This document shows, one piece after another, positions 49,894 through 58,578 of a DNA stretch of 64,000 bases; the first letter of the stretch is position 1, and each line of letters begins with the position of its first letter. This DNA comes from Celeribacter ethanolicus. Lineage in GTDB: Bacteria > Pseudomonadota > Alphaproteobacteria > Rhodobacterales > Rhodobacteraceae. A program made the position numbers and the translations under genes. Where the stretch lies: positions 62,001 through 126,000 of the forward strand of contig NZ_LRUC01000033.1 of NCBI RefSeq assembly GCF_001550095.1, read 5' to 3'. The notes under the pieces were generated by a model. The model was not told where the DNA came from and ran no database searches. It was given only the letters and a program-made list of their open reading frames with translations.

Positions 49894-52242
49894 TCAATGA
49901 CCATGTGCCAGCGCCCCTTTGGCCAAGCCTTCGCCAACCTGCTCACCGCCGGACGGCGGTGCCTTGGCCTCTTGGCTGTTCAGCAGGCGCAGGGCGTTGG
50001 CCACCACCAGCAATGACACTCCTACATCGGCTGCAATAGCGCCCCACATCGATGCCACTCCGAACGCAGTAGCGACGACGAAAACGCCCTTGGTCGCCAA
50101 GGAAATACCGATGTTCTGACGGATAATCGACATTGTCCGGCGCGAATGACCGATCAGCCAAGGCACCTTGCCGAGATCGTCGGTCATCAGGGCTATATCC
50201 GCCGTCTCGATTGCCGCGTCCGAACCAACGGCACCCATTGCGATGGCGTAATGCGCGCGCGCCATGGCCGGGGCGTCGTTGACCCCGTCGCCGATCATGG
50301 CCACCATGTCATGCGTTTCGACCAGTTCTTCGATGGCAGTCACCTTGTCTTCGGGCAGAAGCTCGGCACGGACCTCGTCGATGCCGACCTCGGCTGCAAC
50401 AGCGCGCGCTGTCCGCTCGTTGTCACCGGTCAGCATGACGATGGTCTTCACACCCTGCGCGTGAAGCTGCGCCACGATGCCTTTGGCATCCGGGCGGATA
50501 CGGTCGCGCAATTCCAAGATGCCGGTGACACCGGTGTCGTCGCCCACGGCAACAAGGGTGCTGCCAGCCCCTTCGATGCGGTCGCGCAAATCCTTCGGAA
50601 TGGCGTCGCCGAAACCCTTCTCCTCGGCAAACCGGTCCGACCCCAGCCAGATCGACCGGCCGTCTGTGCGTCCTTCAAGTCCCCTGCCCGGAACGGTTCG
50701 GGTATCTTCCGCGGCGGATACCTTGATGCCGTCGGCTTCTGCCCGCGCAAGAATGGCGCGCGCCAAGGGATGCGAGGAACGTGCCTCCAGCCCAGCGGCG
50801 AGGGTCATCAGATCTTGCGCCGATGCTTTGCCCAGCGGATGCACCGCCGCCACCTCGGGCTCGCCCATGGTGATCGTGCCGGTCTTGTCCATGGCCAGTG
50901 CAGTGGTCTTGCCCGGTGCCTCAACATATGCACCGCCCTTGATCAGCACCCCGGCCCGCGCTGAGGCGGTGAGTGCAGCGACGATGGAGACCGGTGTCGA
51001 GATGACCAGAGCGCATGGGCAAGCGATCACCAGCAGCACGAGTGCATTGTAGAACCAATAATCCCAGGCCCCCCCGAAAATGAGCGGCGGCAGCAGGGCA
51101 ATTGCAATGGCGAGAGCCATGACGATAGGCGTGTAGATGCGGGCGAACTTCGCCACCCACTGCTCCACCGGCGCGCGGCGGGCATGGGCGTCACCGACCA
51201 TGCGGATGATCTTGGCCAACACGGTATCCGAGGCGGCCTTCGTGGCGCGCACCGTCAGTGTGCCTTCGCCGTTGATCGTACCGGCATAGACTTCGTCGCC
51301 CCGTTCCTTTGGGACCAGCGCACTCTCTCCGGTGATTGGCGCCTGATCGACGGCCCCTGCCCCATCGACAACCTCACCATCCAATGGGATGCGGTCTCCG
51401 CCGCGCACGACGAAACGTGCGTTGATAGCAACCGCAGAAGCCGGAACGTCCGCTTCCGAGCCGTCATCATTAAGAACTCTTGCCGTCGGCGGCGCCAGGT
51501 CGAGCAGAGCTGAAACCGCATTCCTCGCACGCCCGACGCTCCAGCTTTCGAGGAAAAGCGAGAGCGAGAAGAAGAACGCGACCGTCGCCGCCTCGAAAAA
51601 TTCGCCGAGGCCAATTGCACCCGCGACTGCGACGACCATCAGCAGGTTCATGTCGGGCGACAGCCTCCGTGCAGACGACCATGCCTTGGGTGCCACGAGC
51701 CAGACACCGAACAGGATCGCAACCGCGAATAGCCCTGCCTCGACCAGTGGCATCGGCGCTTCGCCGTGCCCTGCGAAGAGGCCGAGTGCCCCCCCCATGC
51801 CGGTCTCGATGATGTGCCACAGAAATCCCGCGGCCCAGAAGCCGCCACTGAGCGCCGTAAACAGCCGCTGGCGTGCAAGATGGGCCGCCTGGTCGACCGA
51901 CGCGTTTTCGGCATCCCAGGGCTTGGCGGTCATGCCGGTGCTTGCGACCAGTTCTGCAATTTCGCCGTCCGATACACTCTTGGCGCTGTCGAGAATAGTC
52001 ATCCGTCCATTGATCACGTCGAACGCGAGATGCTCGGCCCCGCCGATCTTCGGGCCGACCACCTTGTTCAGGATTGCTACCTCCTCGGCGCAATCGAGGC
52101 CGGACACCTGAAAACTGCGCCCGCCCGCTGGCGCGGGCGTCGTTGGAACGATGTCGCCGCACGTTCCGGCGCTCCCGCAGCAGCTGCCGCCGCTTGTCTG
52201 GGCATCTTCGGCGTGATCGTGACGATGGGTGTCGGACGGCAT
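49894..52242 (-). CDS. zntA: Zn/Cd/Pb-exporting P-type ATPase (ZntA/CadA type)
   Basis: A 782-residue P1B-2 ATPase. The N-terminus has CCGSAGTCG and an HMA-like domain whose motif is SGLDCAEEV, with one Cys and acidic residues, as in zinc/lead transporters. The membrane motif CPCALVISTP, phosphorylation site DKTGTITMGEPE, and hinge [11 protein letters not shown] are intact. Such pumps export Zn(II), Cd(II) and Pb(II). AGAGG precedes the ATG, and a MerR-type promoter with the Zn-type dyad lies directly upstream. It is followed by the Zn-ribbon gene. Confidence 0.92.
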   Translation of the reverse strand: MPSDTHRHDHAEDAQTSGGSCCGSAGTCGDIVPTTPAPAGGRSFQVSGLDCAEEVAILNKVVGPKIGGAEHLAFDVINGRMTILDSAKSVSDGEIAELVASTGMTAKPWDAENASVDQAAHLARQRLFTALSGGFWAAGFLWHIIETGMGGALGLFAGHGEAPMPLVEAGLFAVAILFGVWLVAPKAWSSARRLSPDMNLLMVVAVAGAIGLGEFFEAATVAFFFSLSLFLESWSVGRARNAVSALLDLAPPTARVLNDDGSEADVPASAVAINARFVVRGGDRIPLDGEVVDGAGAVDQAPITGESALVPKERGDEVYAGTINGEGTLTVRATKAASDTVLAKIIRMVGDAHARRAPVEQWVAKFARIYTPIVMALAIAIALLPPLIFGGAWDYWFYNALVLLVIACPCALVISTPVSIVAALTASARAGVLIKGGAYVEAPGKTTALAMDKTGTITMGEPEVAAVHPLGKASAQDLMTLAAGLEARSSHPLARAILARAEADGIKVSAAEDTRTVPGRGLEGRTDGRSIWLGSDRFAEEKGFGDAIPKDLRDRIEGAGSTLVAVGDDTGVTGILELRDRIRPDAKGIVAQLHAQGVKTIVMLTGDNERTARAVAAEVGIDEVRAELLPEDKVTAIEELVETHDMVAMIGDGVNDAPAMARAHYAIAMGAVGSDAAIETADIALMTDDLGKVPWLIGHSRRTMSIIRQNIGISLATKGVFVVATAFGVASMWGAIAADVGVSLLVVANALRLLNSQEAKAPPSGGEQVGEGLAKGALAHGH

Positions 52243-52274
52243 GAATGGACCTCTGGATTCGGGTGCTTTGTAAT

Positions 52275-52305
52275 GACATAGCCCCTACAGTAGCTAGAGC
52301 TTCAA
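52275..52305 (-). promoter_or_regulatory. ZntR/PbrR-type MerR promoter for zntA
   Basis: Minus strand: -35 TTGAAG (52305-52300), 19-bp spacer with CTCTAG-CTA-CTGTAG, and -10 TATGTC (52280-52275). One half-site is perfect, the other has one or two changes. The start of transcription should fall about 25 bases before the zntA ATG. Confidence 0.82.
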
Positions 52306-52424
52306 GAGCAAAATACGGTGGTATTTCAGTTTGTTTTATTGCTAGAGGGTGCGGTGACCGGCTCTATCATTCCTTGAGGCATGAAAAGCCGATGCAAAGA
52401 AAAACAGACACGAAAGGAAGCTTG

Positions 52425-52709
52425 ATGCGGGTTTTGATGCTGAAGCAAAAAATAATGGTTGCAGTGGCGCTATCGCTTACGGCCGGGTGCGCAGTCCAGC
52501 CGACTGGGCCGGGCGACGCGGCAGACCAGCGGGGCAACGTTCCCGAAGCTGTGATTGCAATGGCTGCCCCGGATCAGGATGTTGCAACCGCGCGCTTGGT
52601 GCCGGAAGACGGGTGCTACTGGTACGAACACAGCGGCCCCGTTGAAACGACCTTGCTGCCGCTGCGCACGGCGAACGGCAATCCGATCTGCGTCGCGCGG
52701 GAAGCGTGA
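52425..52709 (+). CDS. Small lipoprotein
   Basis: A 94-residue protein with a lipoprotein signal (LSLTAGC, lipidated Cys about residue 20). The mature part is short and ends DGCYWYEHSGPVETTLLPLR...NPICVAREA with two more cysteines. No function is known. AAGGAAG stands just before the ATG. It is divergent from zntA and converges on the L,D-transpeptidase gene. The longer open frame upstream has no signal. Confidence 0.6.
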   Translation: MRVLMLKQKIMVAVALSLTAGCAVQPTGPGDAADQRGNVPEAVIAMAAPDQDVATARLVPEDGCYWYEHSGPVETTLLPLRTANGNPICVAREA

Positions 52710-52756
52710 CGACGACCCGCACGTCACATCATTTCGCTCAAAGCTAATTACCTCAT

Positions 52757-53419
52757 TCAACTTCTCGCGGTAACACTGTCCTCAGCCGAATAAAGATGTG
52801 CTGTCGATCCAATCTCGACGTTCGGATAAAGCTCGTTGATGTGTGCCATAACCATCCGCACGCAACCCGAACTCGCGCGCCCTCCGATGCTTCTCGGATA
52901 GGGTGTGCCGTGTATCCGAAGATAGGTGTCGCGATCTCCGACATAGAGATAGAGCGCCCGCGATCCCAAGGCGTTTTGAGGGCCGGGTTCCATCCCGTCG
53001 GCCCATCTTGCGTTTTCGGGATCCCGCTCGATCATGTTCTGTGTCGGCGTCCAGTGCGGCCACCTGACCTTGCGCTTGATGTTATAAACACCTGGCTCGT
53101 AGAGGTTGCCCCGCGCGATCGCCACGCCGTAGCGCATCGCGGTTCCACCCTCCTCAATGTGGTAGAGATATCGCGCAACCGCATCGACATGGATGTCTCC
53201 TGGCACGAGGCCGTCCTTCGCGTCCACACGCTGAGGCAAGAAGCGCGGGTGTAGCCCCCAAGGGTTTGACGTGGCCGGATCGAAGCCGGGCGGGCTGACT
53301 TGCGCGTCCCATTCAGCCTTCTGCGCTTCGGTGGGCCAGCTATCGGCAAACACAGGGTTGGCCACAGTCGCCGAAAAGAGCGCTGTTGTCGTTTGAATAA
53401 AGTGTCGTCTTGTCAGCAT
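52757..53419 (-). CDS. L,D-transpeptidase behind a Zn/Pb-type MerR promoter
   Basis: A 220-residue Tat-exported enzyme (LTRRHFIQTT). The active site is intact: His in LRIHGTPYP and Cys in RASSGCVRM. The WTPTQNMIERDPE and GSRALYLY segments show it is of the ErfK/YbiS type and related to the protein at 6386-6949. GAGAGGG supports the ATG at 53419. A MerR-type promoter with a CTCTAG/CTAGAA dyad lies 60 bases upstream, so this cell-wall enzyme is directly metal-controlled. Confidence 0.87.
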   Translation of the reverse strand: MLTRRHFIQTTTALFSATVANPVFADSWPTEAQKAEWDAQVSPPGFDPATSNPWGLHPRFLPQRVDAKDGLVPGDIHVDAVARYLYHIEEGGTAMRYGVAIARGNLYEPGVYNIKRKVRWPHWTPTQNMIERDPENARWADGMEPGPQNALGSRALYLYVGDRDTYLRIHGTPYPRSIGGRASSGCVRMVMAHINELYPNVEIGSTAHLYSAEDSVTARS

Positions 53420-53480
53420 GTCATACCCTCTCGGTTCCCACCGGCGATCAATGGCAAGAACGATATACATTCTCGTCGAC

Positions 53481-53511
53481 TAGATAGGACTTCTAGTGGC
53501 TAGAGGTTCAA
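53481..53511 (-). promoter_or_regulatory. PbrR/ZntR-type MerR promoter for the L,D-transpeptidase
   Basis: Minus strand: -35 TTGAAC (53511-53506), 19-bp spacer with CTCTAG-CCA-CTAGAA, and -10 TATCTA (53486-53481). The left IS21 end lies only 28 bp upstream, so the promoter remained whole after the insertion. Confidence 0.84.
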
Positions 53512-53538
53512 GGGCAAATTTTCGTGAACGCATGCACG

Positions 53539-53564
53539 TGTCAACGGCGGAGTAAAATTCGGCC
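53539..53564 (+). repeat. Left terminal inverted repeat of the IS21 element
   Basis: Begins TGTCAACGGCGGAGTAAAAT and matches the right end at 56021-56046 in inverted orientation with five mismatches. Confidence 0.82.
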
Positions 53565-53676
53565 ATTGTGGCGGAGCAAAAGTCGGCCAGTTTGGGGCGA
53601 GCGCCTTGGAGCGTGCGGCCCTCATATAGCAAGCCCGGTCCAAGGCGCATTGGCCGTCAGGCCAATTCTGTGAGGT

Positions 53677-54441
53677 TCATTTGTTAGCGGCGGCGAGGCG
53701 GGCGCGGCTTTGATTGAGGCGGTAGCTTTCGCCGTTCATCTCGAGGATGTTGACGTGGTGTGTCAGCCGATCCAGCAGCGCGCCGGTCAGGCGTTCGGTG
53801 CCGAAGGTTTCGGTCCACTCCTCGAAGGGCAGGTTGCTTGTGATCAGGGTCGACCCTCGCTCGTAGCGCTGTGAGATCAGCTCGAACAGAAGCTCGGCGC
53901 CGGTTTTGCTCAAGGGGACGAATCCCAGCTCGTCGATGATCAGCAGTTTGACCTTGGCGAGTTTGCGCTGGAGTTGCAGGAGGCGTTTTTCGTCGCGGGC
54001 CTCCATCATCTCGTGCACGAGGGCTGCGGCGGTCACGAAGGCGACAGGCAATCCTTTCTGGCAGGCAGCCAGTCCCAGCCCGAGGGCGACATGGGTCTTG
54101 CCGGTGCCGGAGGGACCGAGCGCGATCACATTCTCCTTGCGTTCGATCCATTCGCAGCGCGCCAGCTCCAGCACCATCATCTTGTTGAGCGACGGGATCG
54201 CCTTGAAGTCGAAGCTGTCCAGGCTTTTGATGGTCGGGAACTTTGCGGCCTTGATCCGGCGTTCCACCATGCGCCGTTCCCGGTCGATCAGTTCCAGCTC
54301 GGTCAGCCGGGCCAGGTAACGCACGTGATCTACGCCTTCAGCGGCGCAGATACGGGCCTGCTTGTCATGTTCACGCAAGAACGTGGGCAGCCGAAGCGTT
54401 TTGAGATGGTGGGCCAGCAGCAGTTCGGGTGCATCCGTCAT
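53677..54441 (-). CDS. istB: IS21 helper ATPase IstB
   Basis: A 254-residue AAA+ ATPase: Walker A GPSGTGKTH and Walker B LLIIDELGF are intact, and the C-terminal part ends in a basic tail. IstB stimulates target capture and strand transfer by IstA. GGAGGTGGGG precedes the ATG (54441), which overlaps the istA stop (ATGA), as is typical. The gene is intact, so it could still help other IS21 copies. Confidence 0.92.
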   Translation of the reverse strand: MTDAPELLLAHHLKTLRLPTFLREHDKQARICAAEGVDHVRYLARLTELELIDRERRMVERRIKAAKFPTIKSLDSFDFKAIPSLNKMMVLELARCEWIERKENVIALGPSGTGKTHVALGLGLAACQKGLPVAFVTAAALVHEMMEARDEKRLLQLQRKLAKVKLLIIDELGFVPLSKTGAELLFELISQRYERGSTLITSNLPFEEWTETFGTERLTGALLDRLTHHVNILEMNGESYRLNQSRARLAAANK

Positions 54442-55942
54442 GCCCCACCTCCTGCCAGCAGGCTCATGTAGGATGCGGCGGAGGTGGTGGTGATGTTGGT
54501 TCTGGGCAGGAAGGGATAGACATCCAGATCCAGCCTCGGAGGCCTTTGCTCGACCCTGCACAAGATCAGGTGCTTGATTGCATCGAAGCTGACCGCTCCC
54601 ATTCGCAGGGCATCTTTGACGGCAAGATGCAGCACGTCAATCTCGAAGCGCTCCAGAAGGCGCAGGACCTGCACATACTCGCGCTTGCCGGCTTTCCCTG
54701 CCGGGCTTCCAGCAGTCGGCGCAGGGTTTTGAACGCTTCGGGCAACTCCCAGCCCTGCAGAGGCGCGGCCTGATCGAAGGACATGATCTTGCGTTCGATC
54801 AGCGCCAGGTAATGCAGTGGATCAAACACCATGTCGCCGGTGTCATAGGAGCGCGAATGCTCAGCGATCACCTCGGCGCCGCAGCCGATAACAACCCGGG
54901 TCACGAAGCCCTTGATCCAGACCGCACGGTGGCCGCAGGCAACCGGCACCGAGTAATCATTGCCGCGATAACGCACCACCGATGTCGATGTGACCTGGCC
55001 ACTTTGCAACTCACAGGCCTCAAAGGGGGTGCCGGGCAAATCCCGCATCGCCGCGAGATCGGCCTTCAGCCGTTCCCCGATGCTGACCTTGTGGCCACGC
55101 AGAACATCACCCTGGCGCTTGCGGCACTGCTCTTCCAGGTGAGCGTTGAACGCGTGCCAGTCCGGAAAGGACGGGATCGGCACCATGAAGTTGCGACGTC
55201 CGTAGCCGACCAGCCCCTCCACGGCCCCTTTGTCATTGCCCTTGCCGGGACGGCCATAGCGGTCCCGGATCACGTAATGCGACAACATCGCGCTGAACCG
55301 CTGGGTTCTTTGCCGGGAGCCATCCGGCAGAATCCGGGCTACCAGGCAGCGGTCATTGTCATAAAGAACCGACTGGGGAACCGCGCCGAAGAACGCAAAG
55401 GCATGGACATGGCCGTCAAGCCACGTCTCGGTATTGGCCGCAGGATAGGCCCGGATGTAGCATGCGTCGCTGTGCGGCAGATCGAGGGCAAAGAAGTGTG
55501 CCTTCTGCTCGACGCCGCCGATCACGACAAGCGCTTCACCAAAATCGGCCTGTGCATGACCGGGCGGATGGCTCAGCGGCACGAACATCTCCTTGCCGGT
55601 CCGCTTCCGGTCTCGAACGTAATCCTTGACGATGGTGTAGCTGCCATCAAAACCGCACTCGTCCCGCAACCGCTCGAAAATACGCTTGGCGGTGTGACGC
55701 TGCTTGCGAGGGCGGCTCCTGTCTTCAGCAAGCCATTGGTCCATCTGGCTGGTGAACGCATCCAGCTTCGGGCGCCTGATCGGCGCTGTCCGCCGATATC
55801 CCGGCGGTTCCGAATAGGCCAACATCTTCGCAACACTGTCCCGGCTGATCCCAAAATCCCGGGCAATCTGACGCCCGCTCAATCCATCCTGGAAATGAGC
55901 GTGACGCACCTTCAAATACAAGTCCACGGTGTATATCCCCAA
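54438..55942 (-). pseudogene. istA: IS21 transposase istA with a frameshift near 54694-54699
   Basis: From ATG 55942 the protein shows the N-terminal HTH (GLSGRQIARDFGISRDSVAKML), then the DDE integrase core (HAQADFGEALVVI, LYDNDR, KGAVEGLVGYGRRNF). The frame is correct to LLEARQGK, after which it runs into unrelated residues and stops at 54566. The natural C-terminus (VQVLRLLERFEIDVLHLAVKDA...LLAGGGA) continues in the next frame to 54438. A single missing G in a G-run (CCC at 54696-54698 on the plus strand) explains it. It could be a true defect or a sequencing error. Confidence 0.82.
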
Positions 55943-56020
55943 GCCCTCCCGAAATCCGAAAGGGCAAAAGTGGACGACTTTTACGCCGCCCGCGACAACA
56001 CTATGCCGTCGCTACCGTGG

Positions 56021-56046
56021 CCAAGTATTGCTCCGCCGTTCACAGG
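56021..56046 (-). repeat. Right terminal inverted repeat of the IS21 element
   Basis: On the minus strand it begins TGTGAACGGCGGAGCAATAC and is the partner of 53539-53564. Confidence 0.82.
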
Positions 56047-56390
56047 CATTGATCAAGATCTGAGCGGTGATCGGCTGTTTCGGCTTCATGGGGCGGTCGC
56101 CCAACTCTATAAACTGACCCCGTGTGTCCACGGGGAGATCGCAATTTTCGTGCCCCAGTTTGTGCGCCCAAGAGACTTATTCTTTCGTGATTTCGAAATG
56201 AAGAATTTGAGGCTAGAGCGACTAGAGGATCCCACAGATAGGTGAAAACACTGCAAATCCATCTGACTACTATTGCTGAGCCGCGCGTCGAAATAGACTG
56301 TCTCATATTTTCATTCTGTCACGATTCAGCGCCTCCGTTGAACTATCAACAGATGTTACGCACCAAAACGAGTGCTTCTGTAGAGGTGTT
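56047..56390. other. Junction stretch with no recognised gene
   Basis: About 340 bp between the IS21 element and the HTH gene. It contains the orphan MerR-type operator at 56207-56237 and no credible coding frame on either strand. It may hold the end of an earlier gene cut by the IS; a short ATG frame pointing into the IS (from 56088) has no recognisable family. Confidence 0.4.
56207..56237 (+). promoter_or_regulatory. Orphan Zn/Pb-type MerR operator with a decayed -10
   Basis: TTGAGG (56207-56212), then the dyad CTAGAG-CGA-CTAGAG-G, very similar to the site at 37980. At the required 19-bp distance the -10 hexamer reads CCACAG, which is poor. No metal gene follows on the plus strand. Confidence 0.6.
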
Positions 56391-57470
56391 TCATGGCATC
56401 GCCCGCCACATGCGGAAACGCCCTTGCCCGGTCACCTCGCGGATCAGGTCGCGCGTTTCCATCCAAGCAAGGTTGCGCTGGACGGCGCCGCGGCTGGCAC
56501 CGGTCAGGGTCTCGGCCATTGGGGCGGAGACGAGGGGCCATTCGGTCAGCACAGCGCGCAATGCAGGTGGTGTCCTGCCAGAGAGCGGGGCCATCATGGC
56601 TTCCGCCCGCACTGACCATGCCTGGATATCGTCGAGGTGCCGCATCGCGGTCAGGCATGCTGTTTCCATTCCCTCGAGCCAACGCTCCAAGCGCTCAGCA
56701 GGTGGGCCACTGGCGCGCAGCCCCCCTGCCCCGCGCATAGCCAGAGGCGCAAAGATGGCCCCGCGATTCGAATTCGGGCCTTCGCTCGCGGCAATGCGTG
56801 CGGCGGTAACCGCTGCTTCCGTCCGGTCGCCCTGTTGCCTGAGGCCCGCAAGGTTCCAGAGGTGAAACCCCATGCAGGCGCGTGTGATCGAGTGCAGGTC
56901 GGCGGCTTGCGCCATCAGGTCAAGCCAACCGACCGCGCGATCCGCAAAGGGCTCGGCTTCATTGGCCATGTTTTCAGGGTCACGGCGATCGAGGAAAGCG
57001 GATAGGTCCACCTCTGGGCCGGGACCGCCTGTCAGACGCCGCACCGCCCATCCGACACGCGCGAGTGCTGCGGTGTCGTCCTGCACACCCGACAGGCGCA
57101 TGGATATCCAGAGGGCCAGCCGATCCGGGCCAATTCGGTCGCCCACAAACCAGCTGAGGTCTGCCGCCTCCATCAGCGCGAGCCTATGCCGCCAGCCCTC
57201 CGGGCCACGGTGCAGACGGTCATCCAGCGCGCCAATCCGGCCCGCCACACGGGCGAGACGGGCGGCATTGCCTGCCTCTGCCTTCCGCCAGTCGTCGAGG
57301 ACTGCGGTTTCACGCAGCTCTGCCCTCGGTCCGGGCGGCAGATAATCCGGCTCCACTTCCATCGGACCGGGCAGGAACCACAGATCGTCCTCAGACGTCA
57401 CTTCAAGCCCCTCCGCATCCACTAGAGGATCATCAAAACTATTATACTGCGTAGTTACTTGAGGCTTCAT
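56391..57470 (-). CDS. RHE_PE00001/DUF1612-like helix-turn-helix plasmid protein
   Basis: A 359-residue cytosolic protein. The middle region (RIGALDDRLHRGPEGWRHRLALMEAADLSWF and GDRIGPDRLALWISMRLSG) and the C-terminal HTH domain (MAETLTGASRGAVQRNLAWMETRDLIREVTGQGRFRMWRA) follow the layout of DUF1612/RHE_PE00001 proteins from repABC plasmids. Their role is not established; DNA binding and plasmid maintenance are likely. It is divergent from the recombinase gene, and an inverted repeat GCAAAA/TTTTGC (57475-57494) before its start may be its operator. Confidence 0.6.
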   Translation of the reverse strand: MKPQVTTQYNSFDDPLVDAEGLEVTSEDDLWFLPGPMEVEPDYLPPGPRAELRETAVLDDWRKAEAGNAARLARVAGRIGALDDRLHRGPEGWRHRLALMEAADLSWFVGDRIGPDRLALWISMRLSGVQDDTAALARVGWAVRRLTGGPGPEVDLSAFLDRRDPENMANEAEPFADRAVGWLDLMAQAADLHSITRACMGFHLWNLAGLRQQGDRTEAAVTAARIAASEGPNSNRGAIFAPLAMRGAGGLRASGPPAERLERWLEGMETACLTAMRHLDDIQAWSVRAEAMMAPLSGRTPPALRAVLTEWPLVSAPMAETLTGASRGAVQRNLAWMETRDLIREVTGQGRFRMWRAMP

Positions 57471-57474
57471 ATGT

Positions 57475-57494
57475 GCAAAATATGGCAGTTTTGC
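57475..57494. promoter_or_regulatory. Inverted repeat GCAAAA...TTTTGC
   Basis: GCAAAA (57475-57480) and TTTTGC (57489-57494) form a 6-bp inverted repeat with an 8-bp centre just upstream of the HTH gene start. It is a candidate autoregulatory site. Confidence 0.3.
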
Positions 57495-57644
57495 AGTTTA
57501 CCCAAGTGTTTTGTCAGGGTGCGCCTGTACACCTTATATAGCACGCGCGCGCGGTGGTCTGCGAGATCTCTCTGATCGCGCTCAGCGTATGAAAACCAAG
57601 GGGTTTTTGATGAGCGGCACCACAGAGAGCGCCCTTGCATCTGT

Positions 57645-57688
57645 TTACAAACGGTCGTTTATTAGCGATATCTTAAATTGCAAACGGC
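57645..57688. promoter_or_regulatory. Candidate recombination (res-like) site before the serine recombinase
   Basis: The stretch contains ACAAACGGTCGTTT and, 20 bases on, GCAAACGG. CGTTT (57656-57660) and AAACG (57683-57687) form inverted arms of a 32-bp site centred near the symmetric GATATC. Resolvases bind sites of this size, and the gene starts 9 bp downstream. Confidence 0.4.
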
Positions 57689-57696
57689 TCTTTTCC

Positions 57697-58578
57697 ATGC
57701 CCCTGATAGGCTATGCGCGCGTATCCACAGAGGATCAAACCCCCCTGCCCCAGTCCGAGGCCCTTCAATCTGCGGGTTGCGCAGAGATCTTTGAAGAGCA
57801 CGCCTCAGGTGGCAATCGGGCGCGGCCGGTGCTTGCACGTGTGCTGGAGCGGATTGGCAAGGGCGACACGCTGGTCGTCGTGCGGATCGACCGGCTTGCG
57901 CGGTCTCTGTCGCACTTGCTTGAGGTGATCGAAAGACTGGAGGGCAAGGGGGCGTTCTTCCGCTCGCTCCAGGACCCGATCGACACTGCCTTGCCCCAGG
58001 GCAAGTTCACGTTGCAGGTTCTGGGCGCTGCGGCTGAGTTCGAACGCGCTCTGATCCGCGAGCGTACCAAAGCCGGACTTGCCTCGGCACGCTCAAAGGG
58101 CCGCGTCGGCGGCAACCCAGGTCTTCGCGCCAAGGACCCTGAAGCGCTGCGCAAGGTACGGCTGGCGCGGCAGGATGGCTACATGGAGCGCCTCAACGAG
58201 ACCGCGCAGGATTGGGTGCCCCATGTGCGCCGCCTGCGCCCCGATATGGCTTGGGAAGACGTGCTGCGGATCATCAATGGCCCCCTGCCCCATGATCGGC
58301 GCTGGACGCAAAGCCGCCTGCTCCGCGCCGTGAAGGCATACGTGGCGGACGGATTCCTGCCGGCTGAAGTGCTTGGGCGCGCCGGTCGTCGCGAAACCGA
58401 CGATCGCCTGCCTGCGATTGTCGCCGCAATCAAAGGTGCTGACCCCGAGATCACCTTGCAGGCAATCTGCGACCGACTGGAATCCATGCGTGAGCGCACC
58501 CCTCGCGGTCGCACCAGCTGGCAGCCTTCCTCAGTCAGAATGCTGCTGGAGCGGGCAGAGCGTCTCGGCCTTTTGTAG
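57697..58578 (+). CDS. Serine recombinase (resolvase/invertase family)
   Basis: A 293-residue protein. The N-terminal catalytic domain begins PLIGYARVSTEDQ with the nucleophile Ser, and continues with GDTLVVVRIDRLARS and LQVLGAAAEFERALIRERTKAG. The C-terminal part is longer than in Tn3 resolvases (extra about 100 residues) and has a second HTH-like region. It likely resolves plasmid multimers or cointegrates. The ATG at 57697 is the natural start of the domain; longer frames upstream include the probable res site. Confidence 0.88.
   Translation: MPLIGYARVSTEDQTPLPQSEALQSAGCAEIFEEHASGGNRARPVLARVLERIGKGDTLVVVRIDRLARSLSHLLEVIERLEGKGAFFRSLQDPIDTALPQGKFTLQVLGAAAEFERALIRERTKAGLASARSKGRVGGNPGLRAKDPEALRKVRLARQDGYMERLNETAQDWVPHVRRLRPDMAWEDVLRIINGPLPHDRRWTQSRLLRAVKAYVADGFLPAEVLGRAGRRETDDRLPAIVAAIKGADPEITLQAICDRLESMRERTPRGRTSWQPSSVRMLLERAERLGLL

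Larger units (their letters stand above)
53539..56046. mobile_element. IS21-family insertion sequence
   Basis: The element carries istA and istB on the minus strand and is bounded by imperfect 26-bp terminal repeats at 53539-53564 and 56021-56046. Both begin TGT(C/G)AACGGCGGAG reading inwards, with 21 of 26 positions identical. A second inner pair (from 53567, and about 55970-55995) is also visible, as usual in IS21. No target duplication can be seen in the flanks. istA has a frameshift, so the copy may be immobile. Confidence 0.85.

Noticed and set aside
54566-54693. Alternative C-terminus of IstA in the original frame
   Set aside because: It matches nothing in IS21 transposases, while the next frame gives the natural C-terminus and the ATGA overlap with istB.
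56040-56306. Short minus-strand frame next to the IS21 right end
   Set aside because: It overlaps the IS end and the orphan operator and shows no family features.
57421-57430. ACTAGAGGAT as another MerR half-site
   Set aside because: It lies inside the coding sequence of the HTH gene and has no partner half-site or -35 element.
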